From NCBI GenBank assembly GCA_014529385.2, contig CM043953.1, positions 115,105,549-115,163,048 of the forward strand: DNA of 57,500 nt, read 5' to 3'. Both the position numbers and the translations under genes were made by a program. This document shows, piece after piece, positions 9,709-19,350 of this stretch. Each line of letters starts with the position of its first letter. Within the stretch, counting starts at the first letter, position 1. Source of the DNA: Adiantum capillus-veneris. Its lineage: Eukaryota; Streptophyta; Polypodiopsida; Polypodiales; Pteridaceae. The notes under the pieces are model-generated. The model was given only the letters and a program-made list of their open reading frames with translations, did not search any database and had not been told where the DNA came from.

Positions 9709-11751
9709 ATGGTTCGTACTCGGAATAGAGAAAAGCATCTCCAATCAGAGGAAGAGTCCTCTGCCTCTGGGGATAGCTCTGACAGTAAATCAGACTATGC
9801 TCCTAGTTGAGAGCAGCTTTCAGCGGAATCTTTAGAGGAAGATTCACCCCAATCAGTCACTGCTGACAGGGTCACCACTCTCCAGGTGCCTCGCCCGTCT
9901 GGTGCCCTCTCCAAGGTACCTTTACTAATGATATATCATTTACAGGCGCTTAACTCGGCACTCAAGGATGTGTTCTCTCAGCAGCAAATGATACACTTGG
10001 GTCTTCAAAATTTGGCTCAGGCCGATTTGTCCTGCAATATCTCTACTGCCAAGCTAAGTTCCCTCTTGCTCACTTTTCCAAAGCTGAATGGTACTACACT
10101 TACAGTGGAGGATATCGGACAGGCTATGGGAATATTGACTGTGCTGGCACCTCTGTCCGCAACCAAAACCTTCTCGAATCTCTACCCAGAGGAAGCTGCA
10201 AATGCTTGTCAGGAACTTTTGCTGGACTCACATCCAGACTATCACAGGAGTCAGCAGCTGTATTCAGTGTTACAGTCTTATTTTTTACTGCGCACACCAG
10301 AAAGAATAGGGGTTCCATCTTCTCCAAGTTCTCCAGCAATATGCGATGCTTTTTTTTGTCTCTGCCACTGCGTGCCGTATCCATTTCACCATCTGCTGTT
10401 TAAAGCGCTACAGGACAGGGCAAAGCGTTTTCGGACTCAGCGTAAAGGGAAAGCGGAAAGGTTCAATTGCTATGCAGCCCCTATTATGTATTGGGTAGTG
10501 CAGATTATGCAGCAAAAGGCAGATGCAACAATTGTGCTCACCCTTCAAGATGATCCAAAAGAACAAGACTGTTCCAAAATGGCCAAAGGGAAAGGCATCT
10601 TGCGCAAGAGGGCAAAGGTACAAAAAGATTCGTCTGAGCAACTAGCAACACTACCCTTCTCCGAATCACAGGTCAAAATCTCTGACGTCCATACTACAAC
10701 ACCATCAATGCGTATGTCTACTTCTGTGGCCACCTCAACTTTCACACCACCTCTTGTGAGTAGTGTTGCAGTCACTAAAACACAAACTCCAGTGGTGTCG
10801 CCAGCACCACGTACTACTCTTAGTGCAGGGGGACCTGGGGGTACTGCAGGGGCATCTAGCTCTGGAACACCTACATCTGAAAAGCATAACTTATATGAGA
10901 ATTTTGCACCTCAGGCCGACAGACTTTTAGATGCGGACAGAAGAGCCATTGCGACGATTATGAATGTAGCCCTCTCATTGCAAGGTACCAATGGTCTGCA
11001 TCGGGCTTGCTATGACGGTATGCAAAGGGAAGTGCAAGCTCATTGTCAACGAGCGATGGATCGGGACAATTTCATTGCTACGGCTCAAGATCGCATAAAA
11101 ATCTTAACTCAACAGGTAGTGGACCTCAAACAATTAATTGTCCACACTTAGCAAAAACAATTAAAAGAGGCAAATGATATGGCCAGAGCAGTTCAGGACC
11201 TCTCTCCTGTGGTACATACATTGTGTCCCTCATGTGCAAAATACCAAGCTGTGGCCATTTCACAGACAGTTCCAGCTACAGCTACAACTACAACTACAAC
11301 TACAACCCCGGTTTCTATGCAAATTTCTGCTATGGCAACACAGATACAGATGGACGTTTCCAAAGCCCATTCAGGGGATTCTCAAACAGCAGAGAAAGCA
11401 AATCCCACCAATATGGAGTCTGAACCAGCAGGATCGGTCTCATCACAATTTCATGGACCCTCTATGGCCTCCCCCTCCCAGTCCCCATCCTTTCCTCAGC
11501 ATTTCTATGGCTTCCCTGGATTCCAACAACCTGTTCCACCCTCTCAACCTACTCAGTCTTTTCCTGGATTTTCACCAGCTCCATCTTCTCACCCTACGTA
11601 GCCTGCTGCTGCTCATGGGGTGGCTACTCCATATCCGATGTACCCTCCTCATGGCCACTACCCCTCACCATACACTTGGCCTCCATCTCCTTACCCACCT
11701 TTCTATCAGTCTCCTCCTTCTCCTCCTCCATCATCCGACCACCAACAGTAG
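9709..11751 (+). pseudogene. Element-encoded ORF of unknown function, interrupted by three stops
   Basis: One frame runs from the ATG at 9709 to a TAG at 11749-11751 (680 codons) with no frameshift. Three internal stops break it, at 9808-9810 (TGA), 11149-11151 (TAG) and 11599-11601 (TAG), so the longest open piece is 421 residues. The N-terminal 60 residues are Ser/Glu/Asp-rich. A helical domain of about 250 residues follows, then a Thr/Ser/Val-rich linker. A predicted coiled coil spans the 11149 stop and is followed by a CPSC pair. The tail is Pro/Tyr/Gln-rich and low in complexity. There is no CCHC knuckle, DSG/DTG protease or YxDD motif. Position suggests a structural, gag-like role, but I recognise no family and this is inference. 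Confidence 0.65.
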
Positions 11752-11817
11752 ATCGCCGATATTTCAGTTCTTCAGTTCCGCTCTCCGGGACGGACAGCGG
11801 TCTTGTGGCGGGCAACC

Positions 11818-12393
11818 TGTAGCAGGCTACAGTGTCACTTTCACAGGACAGTTAGTTTACAGTTGGTCTTTGGTCTGGTCGATTCACACTAGACGGACTC
11901 GCTGGTAGACGGACTCGCTGGGCAGAGACGTGGTAGGGATACGGTGGTCTAGCGAACATCGTGGCCAGGTAACACCGCTACCCAGTGGGGATAGACTTAG
12001 ATGATGTTCTTTATGAGCCGTTGGTAGCTCTTGATGATTGTACATATGAGTAGTCGTTTTGGGCCAGGGGGATTATCTTGTACGTAGTCGTCTAGAGTGA
12101 CTCTATTCACAGAGCACATCTTCACCATCCCTGCACATCTGAGCCTCCACACCCCATTGTACCTGTGAGTCCTGGGCTGGAGCTGAGTGTGCTACCACGC
12201 CAGAGTCTGTATCAGTCTTTGAGATAGTCGAGTCATATGTTCTGGTCTGCTGTTGTGACTTTGTGAGCTCTGTTGATGTCTATTGTTTCCTTTCTGTTCA
12301 GTCTGTTTGTTCAGTCTGTTTGAGTGAGATTGTCACGCACATTGCACTGAGGACCACCCACTGTAGAGAGCACGACACATTATCCGCGCTACA
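11818..12393 (+). repeat. Right LTR of the non-autonomous element
   Basis: 576 bp, starting TGTAGC and ending GCTACA. It contains a near-duplicate 'agacggactcgctgg' and about 90 bases missing from the left LTR. Outside it lies the GATAT target duplication (12394-12398). Confidence 0.88.
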
Positions 12394-12398
12394 GATAT

Positions 12399-13197
12399 GA
12401 TTTGAATGTGATGTGGATGTTCAGTGACTGTCGTCTTTGTGCAAGTGCTAGATTTGTGTCGTCTAACACGTCAGAACTTAGAGTTAGTGTCTACTTAACT
12501 AGTTTATGGCTTATGTCAAATTTTGCAGGTGTAATCGAGGACGATTACAATTCTTTCAAGAGGGGCGTATTTCACAAAGTGATGACGTGGCACGACTACC
12601 TGAACATCAGATAAAATTGATTTTTAAAGTTGTTCCAACTTATGGTTCCTTTCGAATGGGTCCCAAGGGACACAAGGCCATTAAAATATGCCAAAAGACT
12701 AAATCGCGTGGAGTGCAGACATGGACAACTGTACGAAAACTCCCCGTTTTGCGCTAACTGTGCCACGTGGCAGGTTGAATGGATTTTTGCAATTCACGCT
12801 GGTAGCTTTTGAGAGCAAATGCTTTTGGATTCACGCTTGATCTTTCCGTCATACTAATTAAGGCTCCCCATGCTCCGAGCAACGGTTCAACAACACACGA
12901 TTGGTTCATAACTCACCCAATTTCACAAAGTATGATGGTAAGGCCAACCATGGAGCAGTCAATCAATTCATCCATCAATTTGTGACCATCAGATCGAGCT
13001 CATTCTAGGTGCAAAACCACCCCACCAATTTCTCCATCGCTTATCCAAAGCATTAGAAGGGGAATTGGAAACACAGATTGCAAACCTCTTGCAGGTAGGA
13101 TTTATCCGCCCATCATCCTCACCATTCGTAGTACTCGTCCTCTTCATCATGAAGAAGGACAAGTCAGTCCGGTTATGTGTTGACTACGGAGCAAGAA
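12399..13197 (+). mobile_element. Ty3/gypsy remnant: 3' end, LTR-like piece, reverse transcriptase N-terminus
   Basis: At 12530-12570 the words TAATCGAGGACGATTAC and TTTCAAGAGGGG match those before the LTR at 18590-18625, so this is a gypsy polypurine-tract end followed by a diverged LTR start (TTCACAAAG). At 12965-13197 the translation reads DHQIELILGAKPPHQF, then a helix, then GFIRPSSSPF, FIMKKDKS and RLCVDYGA. That is the start of a Ty3/gypsy reverse transcriptase. The domain is cut off exactly where a new LTR begins at 13198, so the younger element inserted into this older one. Confidence 0.7.
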
Positions 13198-13230
13198 TGT
13201 CACAAATTGGTGATGTGGCAGTGCCCCCAG

Positions 13231-13288
<58 letters not shown>

Positions 13289-13770
13289 TGACGTGGCAGC
13301 AACAACCGAAAAACGCGCCGCAATTCTCGTCGGAAAATGGGATGACAGGTTGATGTGGCAGGCAGTATGGACCTCCGCAATTTGTGCTGGTTTGCTGACA
13401 TGGCATTCCGTACGGATTTTTGTAAATTGTGCTGGCTGAATTTGTTGGCAGCTTTTGGGGCAATTGCTTTTGAGTTAAATGCTTTTGGGGCTCTGCTTTT
13501 GGGCATCCCTTGTACTTAATAAATAAGTGGGCAGGGCCTCATTTCACAGAGCATCTGGACGCAGAGTTTGAGAGTGAGCACCTACCTACTCTCTTGTACT
13601 TTGAACACAGATTAATACAAAAAGAAATACTGATAGGGGCCCCAGTCTTTGGGGCCAATACCTCTAGACACGGAACTACGTCGGGCCGTGTCAATTTTGT
13701 GAACTATTTTGAAGTGAATCACTGTTGTGTCGCGGTAGAATCTTGACTTGGGGTGTCCAAGTTTGTTATA
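13198..13770 (+). repeat. 5' LTR of the gypsy element
   Basis: 573 bp from TGTCACAAATTGG to GTTATA. The end matches 22902-23025 (shared ACGGAACTAC, TCGGGCCGTGTC, CTTGGGGTG). The terminal CA is decayed to TA. It contains the (AC)n run at 13231-13284. Confidence 0.65.
13231..13284. repeat. (AC)n microsatellite
   Basis: An AC run of about 26 units inside the gypsy LTR. Confidence 0.93.
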
Positions 13771-13771
13771 G

Positions 13772-13783
13772 TGGTATCAGAGC
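13772..13783 (+). promoter_or_regulatory. Primer binding site for initiator tRNA-Met
   Basis: TGGTATCAGAGC lies one base after the LTR end and is the standard plant complement to the 3' end of initiator tRNA-Met. Confidence 0.88.
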
Positions 13784-13975
13784 ATAGAAAGATTCTTCTT
13801 CTACGGAGGATCCGATCCTTTTTGCAGAGCACACAGCTTTTGGGAAAGAATCTTCGTGTCCCGACCCCGGACTTATTAGCCATTCCCACCCTTCATACAT
13901 CGCGCATCGGGTGCGCTCCCATCTTCATCGCTCTGTCTTACAGGGCATAAAGCCATAAAGAATCCCAGGTTACAC

Positions 13976-15590
13976 ATGGGTTCTCGTGAAGAATCCGACA
14001 GAGATGACACCTCTCAATGGGAAGACAAAGAAAAGTTGAAAATCCGGCGCAGGAACTGAAGAAAAGAATGAAGATTTGGGCAAATTTTTCTTTGGACAAG
14101 TTTGCCTGAAAGAAGTACAAACGTCAACTGCAGATCGGCATATGTGTGACTCCAGGGACCCGAGATTGGCGAAACACCTGACGAATTATCCGATTGATAA
14201 GATTTACTCGAGATGGCGTGTGGTCATTGCTTCTCCTCTCAGGTAGTGAGGAAAGCGGAAAAGACAGACAAGTGTAGAAAAGCGGAACCTGTATTAAATT
14301 TGAATCCTTTTTGGGTTCCGAGATGCTCTGAGGTCTTTTGCATATGTGTAAACAGATTGATTAAGTACTCTAGGGACCCGAGATTGGCGAAACACCTGAA
14401 GAATTACCCGATTGATAAGATTTACTCGAGATGGCGTGTGGCCATTGCTTCTCCTCTCAAGTAGGGAGGAAAGCCGAAAAGACAGACAAGTGCAGAAAAG
14501 CGGAACTTGTATTAAATATGAATCCTTTTTGGGTTCCGAGATGCTCCGAGGTCTTTTGCATATGTGTGAACAGATTGATTAAGTACTCCAGGGACCTGAG
14601 ATTGGCGAAACACTTGAAGAATTACCCGATCGATAAGATTTACTCGAGATGGCGTGTGGCCATTGCTTCTCCTCTCAAGTAGGGAGGAAAGCCGAAAAGA
14701 CAGACGAGTGCAAAAAAGCGGAACCTGTACTCGCAGAAAGACATGGACAAGCACTCTTGAAAGGAAGCACTTCTACAGAGAAAACCAATATGACTTCCTC
14801 GAAGACAAGAAAACAAAAGAGTTTAAAGAAGGTGGAAAGTCAATTAAATTTGAATCCTTTTCTGGGTTCCGAGATGCTCCGAGGGCTTTGGCCTTCATTC
14901 CGTAGTTTGACATAGCCTTCTCTGGAGGGTACTACTCAGAGCACTCCAAGATTAGGATGGCTACATCTTTCTTCAAAGGAAATGCTCGAACATGGTGTGG
15001 AAGTCCACTCTTCTTCTGAGGAAGGAAGCTCCAGTTAAATGGTTGAAGGCTCTTTATTTCTTCTTGGCTGACTCGGGAGTACAAATGAGATATACGTGCC
15101 GCTTGGAATCATCTTCGGATGACCAAGGGAGATTCTTTGGACGCTTATTGCGAGATATTTTGGAACTCTTTTCTACCAACCTCTTCATTTATGAAGGTCT
15201 CTTTTATACAGATCGAGCGGTATTGCTGCGGACTCCCTACAGAGTTCCGAGACTACTGCCTGGAACAAAAGTCGAATTCTATTCAAGAATTGATGGGTCA
15301 TGCGAAACGGGGTTTTGCGATACATTTGGGAAACTTGACTTACCCCACTGATGAGATCTTGACTCAGAGAACCAATAGATCTCTCATAATGAAAGTAGAA
15401 AGAGAAAGAGTTCCCATGACAAAGAAAAGAAAGATACACGTCCTCGACTGACTCTTAGAGAAAGGGCTATCTATGTCAAAGAGGGGAAGTGTTTTGGTTG
15501 CGGGGAATTTGGACACATCTCCGTAAAGTGCCCCAAAAGGCATAGCAAGAATAGACTGAAGATAGGCCAAAGAGTTCTAGAGCAGTAGAG
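13976..15590 (+). pseudogene. gag of the gypsy element, with CCHC knuckle
   Basis: A likely start ATG lies at 13976 and soon meets stops. The capsid core begins near 14840 with KFESFSGFRDAPRALAFI, continues through HSKIRMATSFFKGNARTW, and further on (other frame) with CGLPTEFRDYC and ELMGHAKRGFAI at about 15220-15330. These match the usual gag helices of plant gypsy elements. A zinc knuckle of exact C-x2-C-x4-H-x4-C spacing (CFGCGEFGHISVKC) lies at 15490-15531. Several stops and at least two frameshifts break the gene. A 218-bp tandem repeat (14151-14738) sits in the N-terminal part. Gag would form the cytoplasmic particle that packages element RNA. Confidence 0.75.
14151..14738 (+). repeat. 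218-bp tandem repeat within gag
   Basis: Copies begin at 14151, 14369 and 14587 (TCCAGGGACC or TCTAGGGACC), exactly 218 bases apart. The third is partial. Words from the unit's right half reappear at 14840-14885, about 100 bases late. This suggests the tandem units lost an internal 100-base block still present in the last copy. Confidence 0.88.
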
Positions 15591-15689
15591 GAATGTGGCA
15601 GAAAAGGCAGATGAAAACAAAACTGGTACCACATTGCATGGGGCCCGATCCGAATCGGATGGACGAAAGTACAAAACTTTGCCGCACTT

Positions 15690-15830
15690 AGGGCAAAGTG
15701 AAAGATCAGGAAGCCCTTATTTTCTTTGATGGAGGAGCCAAGGCCAACTTCTTTTCACTTAAATTGGCGGCTCGACTTGGAATTACATCTGACAGGCTGA
15801 GGCCACAGGCGGAGAAGTTCTAGGGGCATC
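15690..15830 (+). pseudogene. Retroviral-type aspartic protease remnant
   Basis: The translation reads ALIFFDGGAKANFFSLKLAA followed by RLGI. This fits the active-site strand and flap start of Ty3/gypsy proteases, with D-G-G-A in place of the usual D-S/T-G-A. The remainder of the domain is lost in stops, so the product could not have worked. In intact elements it cuts the gag-pol polyprotein. Confidence 0.6.
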
Positions 15831-16211
15831 CGGATGGGATGTTGCCATTACACCAATCATTGGCAAACTTTGTTTGCAATGTCAGGGTTATTTAGGGCAC
15901 GAGGACTTCTACGTAATGCCCTTAGGAAGGTTGTGACATCCTCCTCAAAATCCCTTGGTACCACAAGAACAACACCATGGTTGACTATCGAGCTGAGAAA
16001 GCGACTTGAAGGTCGACTATGTTTTGACCTTAATAAAGAATGCCAAGATTTTTCTCCACACTCATGCCGATTGCTTTTCAGAGGGCCTGCCAGGCGAGTT
16101 GCCATCATCTCGTCCTCAGGATCATACTATTGATCTGATACCTAGAAGCACACCACCGAACCGGCCACCTTAACGTGTGAGCCGAGGGCAAAATGAAGAG
16201 ATTATGAAGAA

Positions 16212-16778
16212 GTGAAAGACCTTTTGGAAAAGGGTCTTATCCACCCGAGTACTTCAACCTACTGCTCTCCGGTGTTGTTGGTTTTAAAGAAAGACGGATC
16301 TTGGAGAATGTGCATTGATTATAGAGCTATCAATAAAATCACCATCAAAAACAGATTTTCGATTCCCAGGATCGATGATATTCTTGACAGATTACAGGGA
16401 TCCTCTTGTTTCAACAGGACCGATTTGAAAAGCGCATATCATCATATCCGAATTGCGTCGGGAGATGTCTACGAGACAGCTTTTCGGACGAGCTTCAGTT
16501 TATATGAATTTTTGGTGATGCCTTTTGGCCTTACCAATGCTCCATCGACTTTTAACCGAATGATGGATAGGATTTTCAGAAAGTACAGATCTTTTGTTGG
16601 CATTTTCTTTGATGACATTATAGTCTTCTCCAAGGATGAGGCAGAACATAGACAACATCTGCTACAGGTCTTTCAGGCATTGCGAGATCACAAGTTAGTA
16701 ATCAATGCCAAGAAGAGTGAATTTTTCTTACCGGAGATATACTTTTTGGGACACATCGTCTCACCAGCAGGACTATAA
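16212..16778 (+). pseudogene. Ty3/gypsy reverse transcriptase domain
   Basis: A 188-residue open frame covers most of the polymerase. Seen in order: LLEKGLIHPSTS, SPVLLVLKKDGSWRMCIDYR, INKITIKNRFSIPRIDDILD, a DLKSAYHHIRI block, [20 protein letters not shown], the catalytic FFDD and LGHIVSPAGL. FFDD in place of YxDD is common in gypsy elements, so the catalytic Asp pair is kept. The frame hits TAA at 16776-16778. Homology continues to about 16860 (MDPAK, DWPDLKN, HEVRSFLG) with a further stop. GTG at 16212 is only where the open frame begins, since the protein was part of a polyprotein. Confidence 0.85.
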
Positions 16779-16904
16779 ATGGACCCGGCCAAGATTTAGA
16801 CTATACGTGATTGGCCCGATTTGAAGAATGGTCATGAAGTTAGAAGCTTCTTGGGCGACAATTGTGGTGGAATTCCTAAGTCCATCATATCACCGGGTCA
16901 CCAG

Positions 16905-17815
16905 GTAAGGACTAGATTTGGTCCCAAGGTTGGCATAAATGTGCATTATTTATTTTTAGGGATTTGGTTTTGTCAAATCTCGATTTATGCATCCCCTTCC
17001 TAAAATATAAAAGGAAAACCCCTTGCCTATTTAAAGGATGCCTGCCCCTCCATTTCCCAGAAGTTTGGGTGCCCTCTTTTATGGCTCATGGTTGGCGTTT
17101 TCAAAAGGGTTGAAAGCTGTGTTTTCTCGAGCAGTTGGCGATCTGCGTTTCCTGCCTTTTCCCATGGTGTTTCAGCAACCAGTAGGCGATCCATCTCAGC
17201 AGCCATAGGCGCCCCTCCTGGCTGGCCTTCATCGCCCTACGGAACGCCAATTGAAGCCCCTCATTGCAGCCCATTCACCGGCGGCACATTGGGAGCCATC
17301 TCAGCTTTCCATCTCCCATTGAGGTCACTATTGGCAGCCCATTCGTGGCTGCCCCATTCCCCTCTCATTTTCCTCCAATTCCCCATCTCGGAGGACATTC
17401 TTCCTCATCCAAATCAGGCAATTCTCAGCCTGTTTTGCAGCCATCATTGGGCCACATCAGGAGCCATTCCCTGCTCCAATACCAGTCCAGATCTCAGCTA
17501 GGTTTGCCTCTTCAATCGGTGAGGCCAATTCAGCCCGGCAATTCCCGGTGCATTCCTGGCCTCTCTATCGAGTCGCAACATCAACAATTCACATCAGCCC
17601 CATAGGTATTCCATTTCGGAGAGTTATTGGTGCCATCTTCCCCATTCTCAGAGTCTAGAGTCTTGTATACAAGTAGCATTTGTGTAAATTCCATTATTGC
17701 AATCAAAAGCAAATACCACATCGGCAACGGTGTGGGGGCCCTTGAGAGGGTTGGTTGGGACCCCATCGGGTGTAAAGGATTTGTGAAGAGCATAAAGCTA
17801 GATCTTGTCAGCTAT
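16905..17815. mobile_element. About 0.9-kb insertion splitting reverse transcriptase from RNase H, perhaps a solo LTR
   Basis: Gypsy homology stops near 16900 and resumes near 17820. The block between has no coding similarity. It carries a TATA-like run (AATATAAAAGG near 17010) at its left. Near its right end is a long pyrimidine-rich tract, then a segment resembling an LTR R-U5 end (TCTTGTATACAAG, AATCAAAAG). This suggests a solo LTR, but exact ends and a target duplication were not identified. Confidence 0.4.
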
Positions 17816-18460
17816 TTCTATCTGCTTCGCATGACATTTACGACAAGGATTTGTTCGCAATCGTTTCGGCTTTCAAACGTTGTAAGCACTTTATTTATGG
17901 TAGAGAGCTCACAGTTAAAACATACCATCAAGCCCTCAAATGGCTTTAGAACATGCCTAGTGCTGATTGGAGCGATTGTCAAGACACATCTTTCAACGGT
18001 TCGGTGGCATGATAGAGTATGTGCTTGGCAAGCACAACCCAATTGTAGATGCTCTTAGCTGGAAGTCTGACATAGTAGAGACCATCCGGTCAGCCACAAT
18101 CTTGGAGATTTAGGGCATGGACTTGGATAGCATGAAAGCAGGGTATCGTGACTCCGTTGAGTTTAGCACTCTCTACAATTTGGCCTTGGCAAGAGAACCA
18201 GGTTATTACACTCTTCACGACGGTTGGCTCTTATACAGGGGTTGCCTTTGCATCACAACAAAACAAAGAGCTCCTTCATGGTGCTCTTGATTCACTTGTT
18301 GGGGGTCATCGAGGTATCAACAGTACTTTGGAGAAGCTTTGAGAGGTCATTCTTTCGGCCTAAATTGAGGAAGGATGTATATGACTATGTCCACAAGTGC
18401 CCAATTTGTCAAAAGTTGAAGAGTAGATTGTCCCTCGAAATGTCTCTTGGAAATTTTTGA
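17816..18460 (+). pseudogene. Gypsy RNase H and integrase zinc domain, catalytic core missing
   Basis: After the insertion the translation resumes with HDIYDKDLFAIVSAFKR, ELTVKTYHQALKWL and a decayed NPIVDALS, the usual RNase H and connection blocks. The integrase HHCC domain follows: GGHRGI, then LRKDVYDYVHKCPICQKLK. The integrase DDE core is absent and an 88-base duplication takes its place. Stops and frameshifts occur throughout. The element was unable to integrate itself in this form. Confidence 0.75.
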
Positions 18461-18545
18461 GCAAAAGGATGACTATGTCCACAAGTGCCCAATTTGTCAA
18501 AAGTTGAAGAGTTCACCCTCAGATTGTCCCTCGAAATGTCCCTCG
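18383..18545 (+). repeat. 88-bp local duplication at the integrase break
   Basis: GACTATGTCCACAAGTGCCC and the following 25 bases occur at 18383 and again at 18471. The words AGATTGTCCCTCGAAATGTC are repeated as well. The duplication lies exactly where the integrase core is lost. Confidence 0.8.
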
Positions 18546-18613
18546 AAAATTTTTGAGCTAACTTGAGCTGCTCTGCAGATTTGCTTTGTAATCGCGGACG
18601 ATTACTTTCTTTC

Positions 18614-19076
18614 AAGAAGGGGGGATGTCACAAACTCCTGACGTGTCAATGTTAGGTGCAGCGGAATGATTGTTTGCGCTTTGCTCGAGATGAGTGCTCC
18701 GAACTGTGCTCAAGGTTCCATTTAGTTCTTATGGAAGGGAGAGCCTTCCGTTCTTAATGGAAAGTGCTATGATCACAAACAAAGTGAATGGACATTGTGC
18801 GTGCAAGTGAATGAGACTGAGAGATAGAGAGAGAAGAGAGATACGACACCAGAAGGGGGGATGTCACAAACTCCTGACGTGTCAATGTTAGGTGCAGCGG
18901 AATGATTGTTTGCGCTTTGCTCGAGATGAGTGCTCCGAACTGTGCTCAAGGTTCCATTTAGTTCTTATGGAAGGGAGAGCCTTCCGTTCTTAATGGAAAG
19001 TGCTATGATCACAAACAAAGTGAATGGACATTGTGCGTGCAAGTGAATGAGACTGAGAGATAGAGAGAGAAGAGAG
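18614..19076 (+). repeat. Duplicated gypsy 3' polypurine tract and LTR start (236-bp period)
   Basis: The tract AGAAGGGGGGA followed by TGTCACAAACTCCTGACG occurs at 18617-18643 and again from 18852. The copies stay near identical for about 224 bases, down to a GAGAGATAGAGAGAGAAGAG tail. The second copy ends at 19076, where copia sequence begins. Confidence 0.88.
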
Positions 19077-19078
19077 AC

Positions 19079-19350
19079 GTTGTAAAACCCTCCTCCGAAG
19101 GCCGTACTAATGCTTCTGTTGGCAGTACTTCGTCTGGCAATTCTGGTGATAAGGGCAAAAAGAAGATGCGTTGCCATTATTGTAAAGCCAATGATCACTT
19201 GATCAAGTCGTGTCCTAAGTTGAAGGCCAAAGAGGCTAAGAAGAAAGAGGGTGGTTCCACTGTAAATGCTAGTTCCACTACAAATGCAGCCATTGTTGAG
19301 TTTTCTGTGAAAAGAGACTGTAATGAAGAGAATGGGCTTTTAGCGCAGAG
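19079..19350 (+). pseudogene. copia gag C-terminus with zinc knuckle
   Basis: This frame is open from 19079. It has a Ser/Gly/Asn-rich stretch, a basic GKKKM, then CHYCKANDHLIKSC, an exact C-x2-C-x4-H-x4-C knuckle (about 19172-19213), and a Lys-rich helix. The gag and pol frames differ, and the change falls near 19327-19350. Most copia elements are one frame, so this is more likely a mutation than programmed frameshifting. Confidence 0.75.

Larger units (their letters stand above)
8117..12393 (+). mobile_element. Complete non-autonomous LTR retrotransposon with its own ORF
   Basis: Two long terminal repeats, both starting TGTAGC and ending GCTACA, bound a 4277-bp element. The 5 bases on each outer side are identical (GATAT at 8112-8116 and 12394-12398), the target-site duplication expected from integrase. 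A primer binding site lies 13 bases inside the left LTR. The interior (8591-11817, about 3.2 kb) has no protease, reverse transcriptase, RNase H or integrase. It contains a SINE-like segment, a C-rich leader array and one long decayed ORF (9709-11751). The element must have been mobilised by another element's enzymes, so it belongs with TRIM/LARD/TR-GAG-like non-autonomous elements. I saw no clear polypurine tract before the right LTR, only a G-rich segment. Confidence 0.85.

Noticed and set aside
11149-11160. Programmed stop read-through at TAG-CAA in the element ORF
   Set aside because: The following codons do not match the usual CAR-YYA context, and two other stops need a separate explanation. 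Simple C-to-T decay explains all three.
11174-11908. A 244-codon ORF in another frame, rich in Leu and His
   Set aside because: It is a shadow of the Pro/Tyr/Gln-rich tail in the main frame and runs into the right LTR.
13147-13506. ORFs over the (AC)n run giving Val-Cys or His-Thr repeats
   Set aside because: Microsatellite translation inside an LTR.
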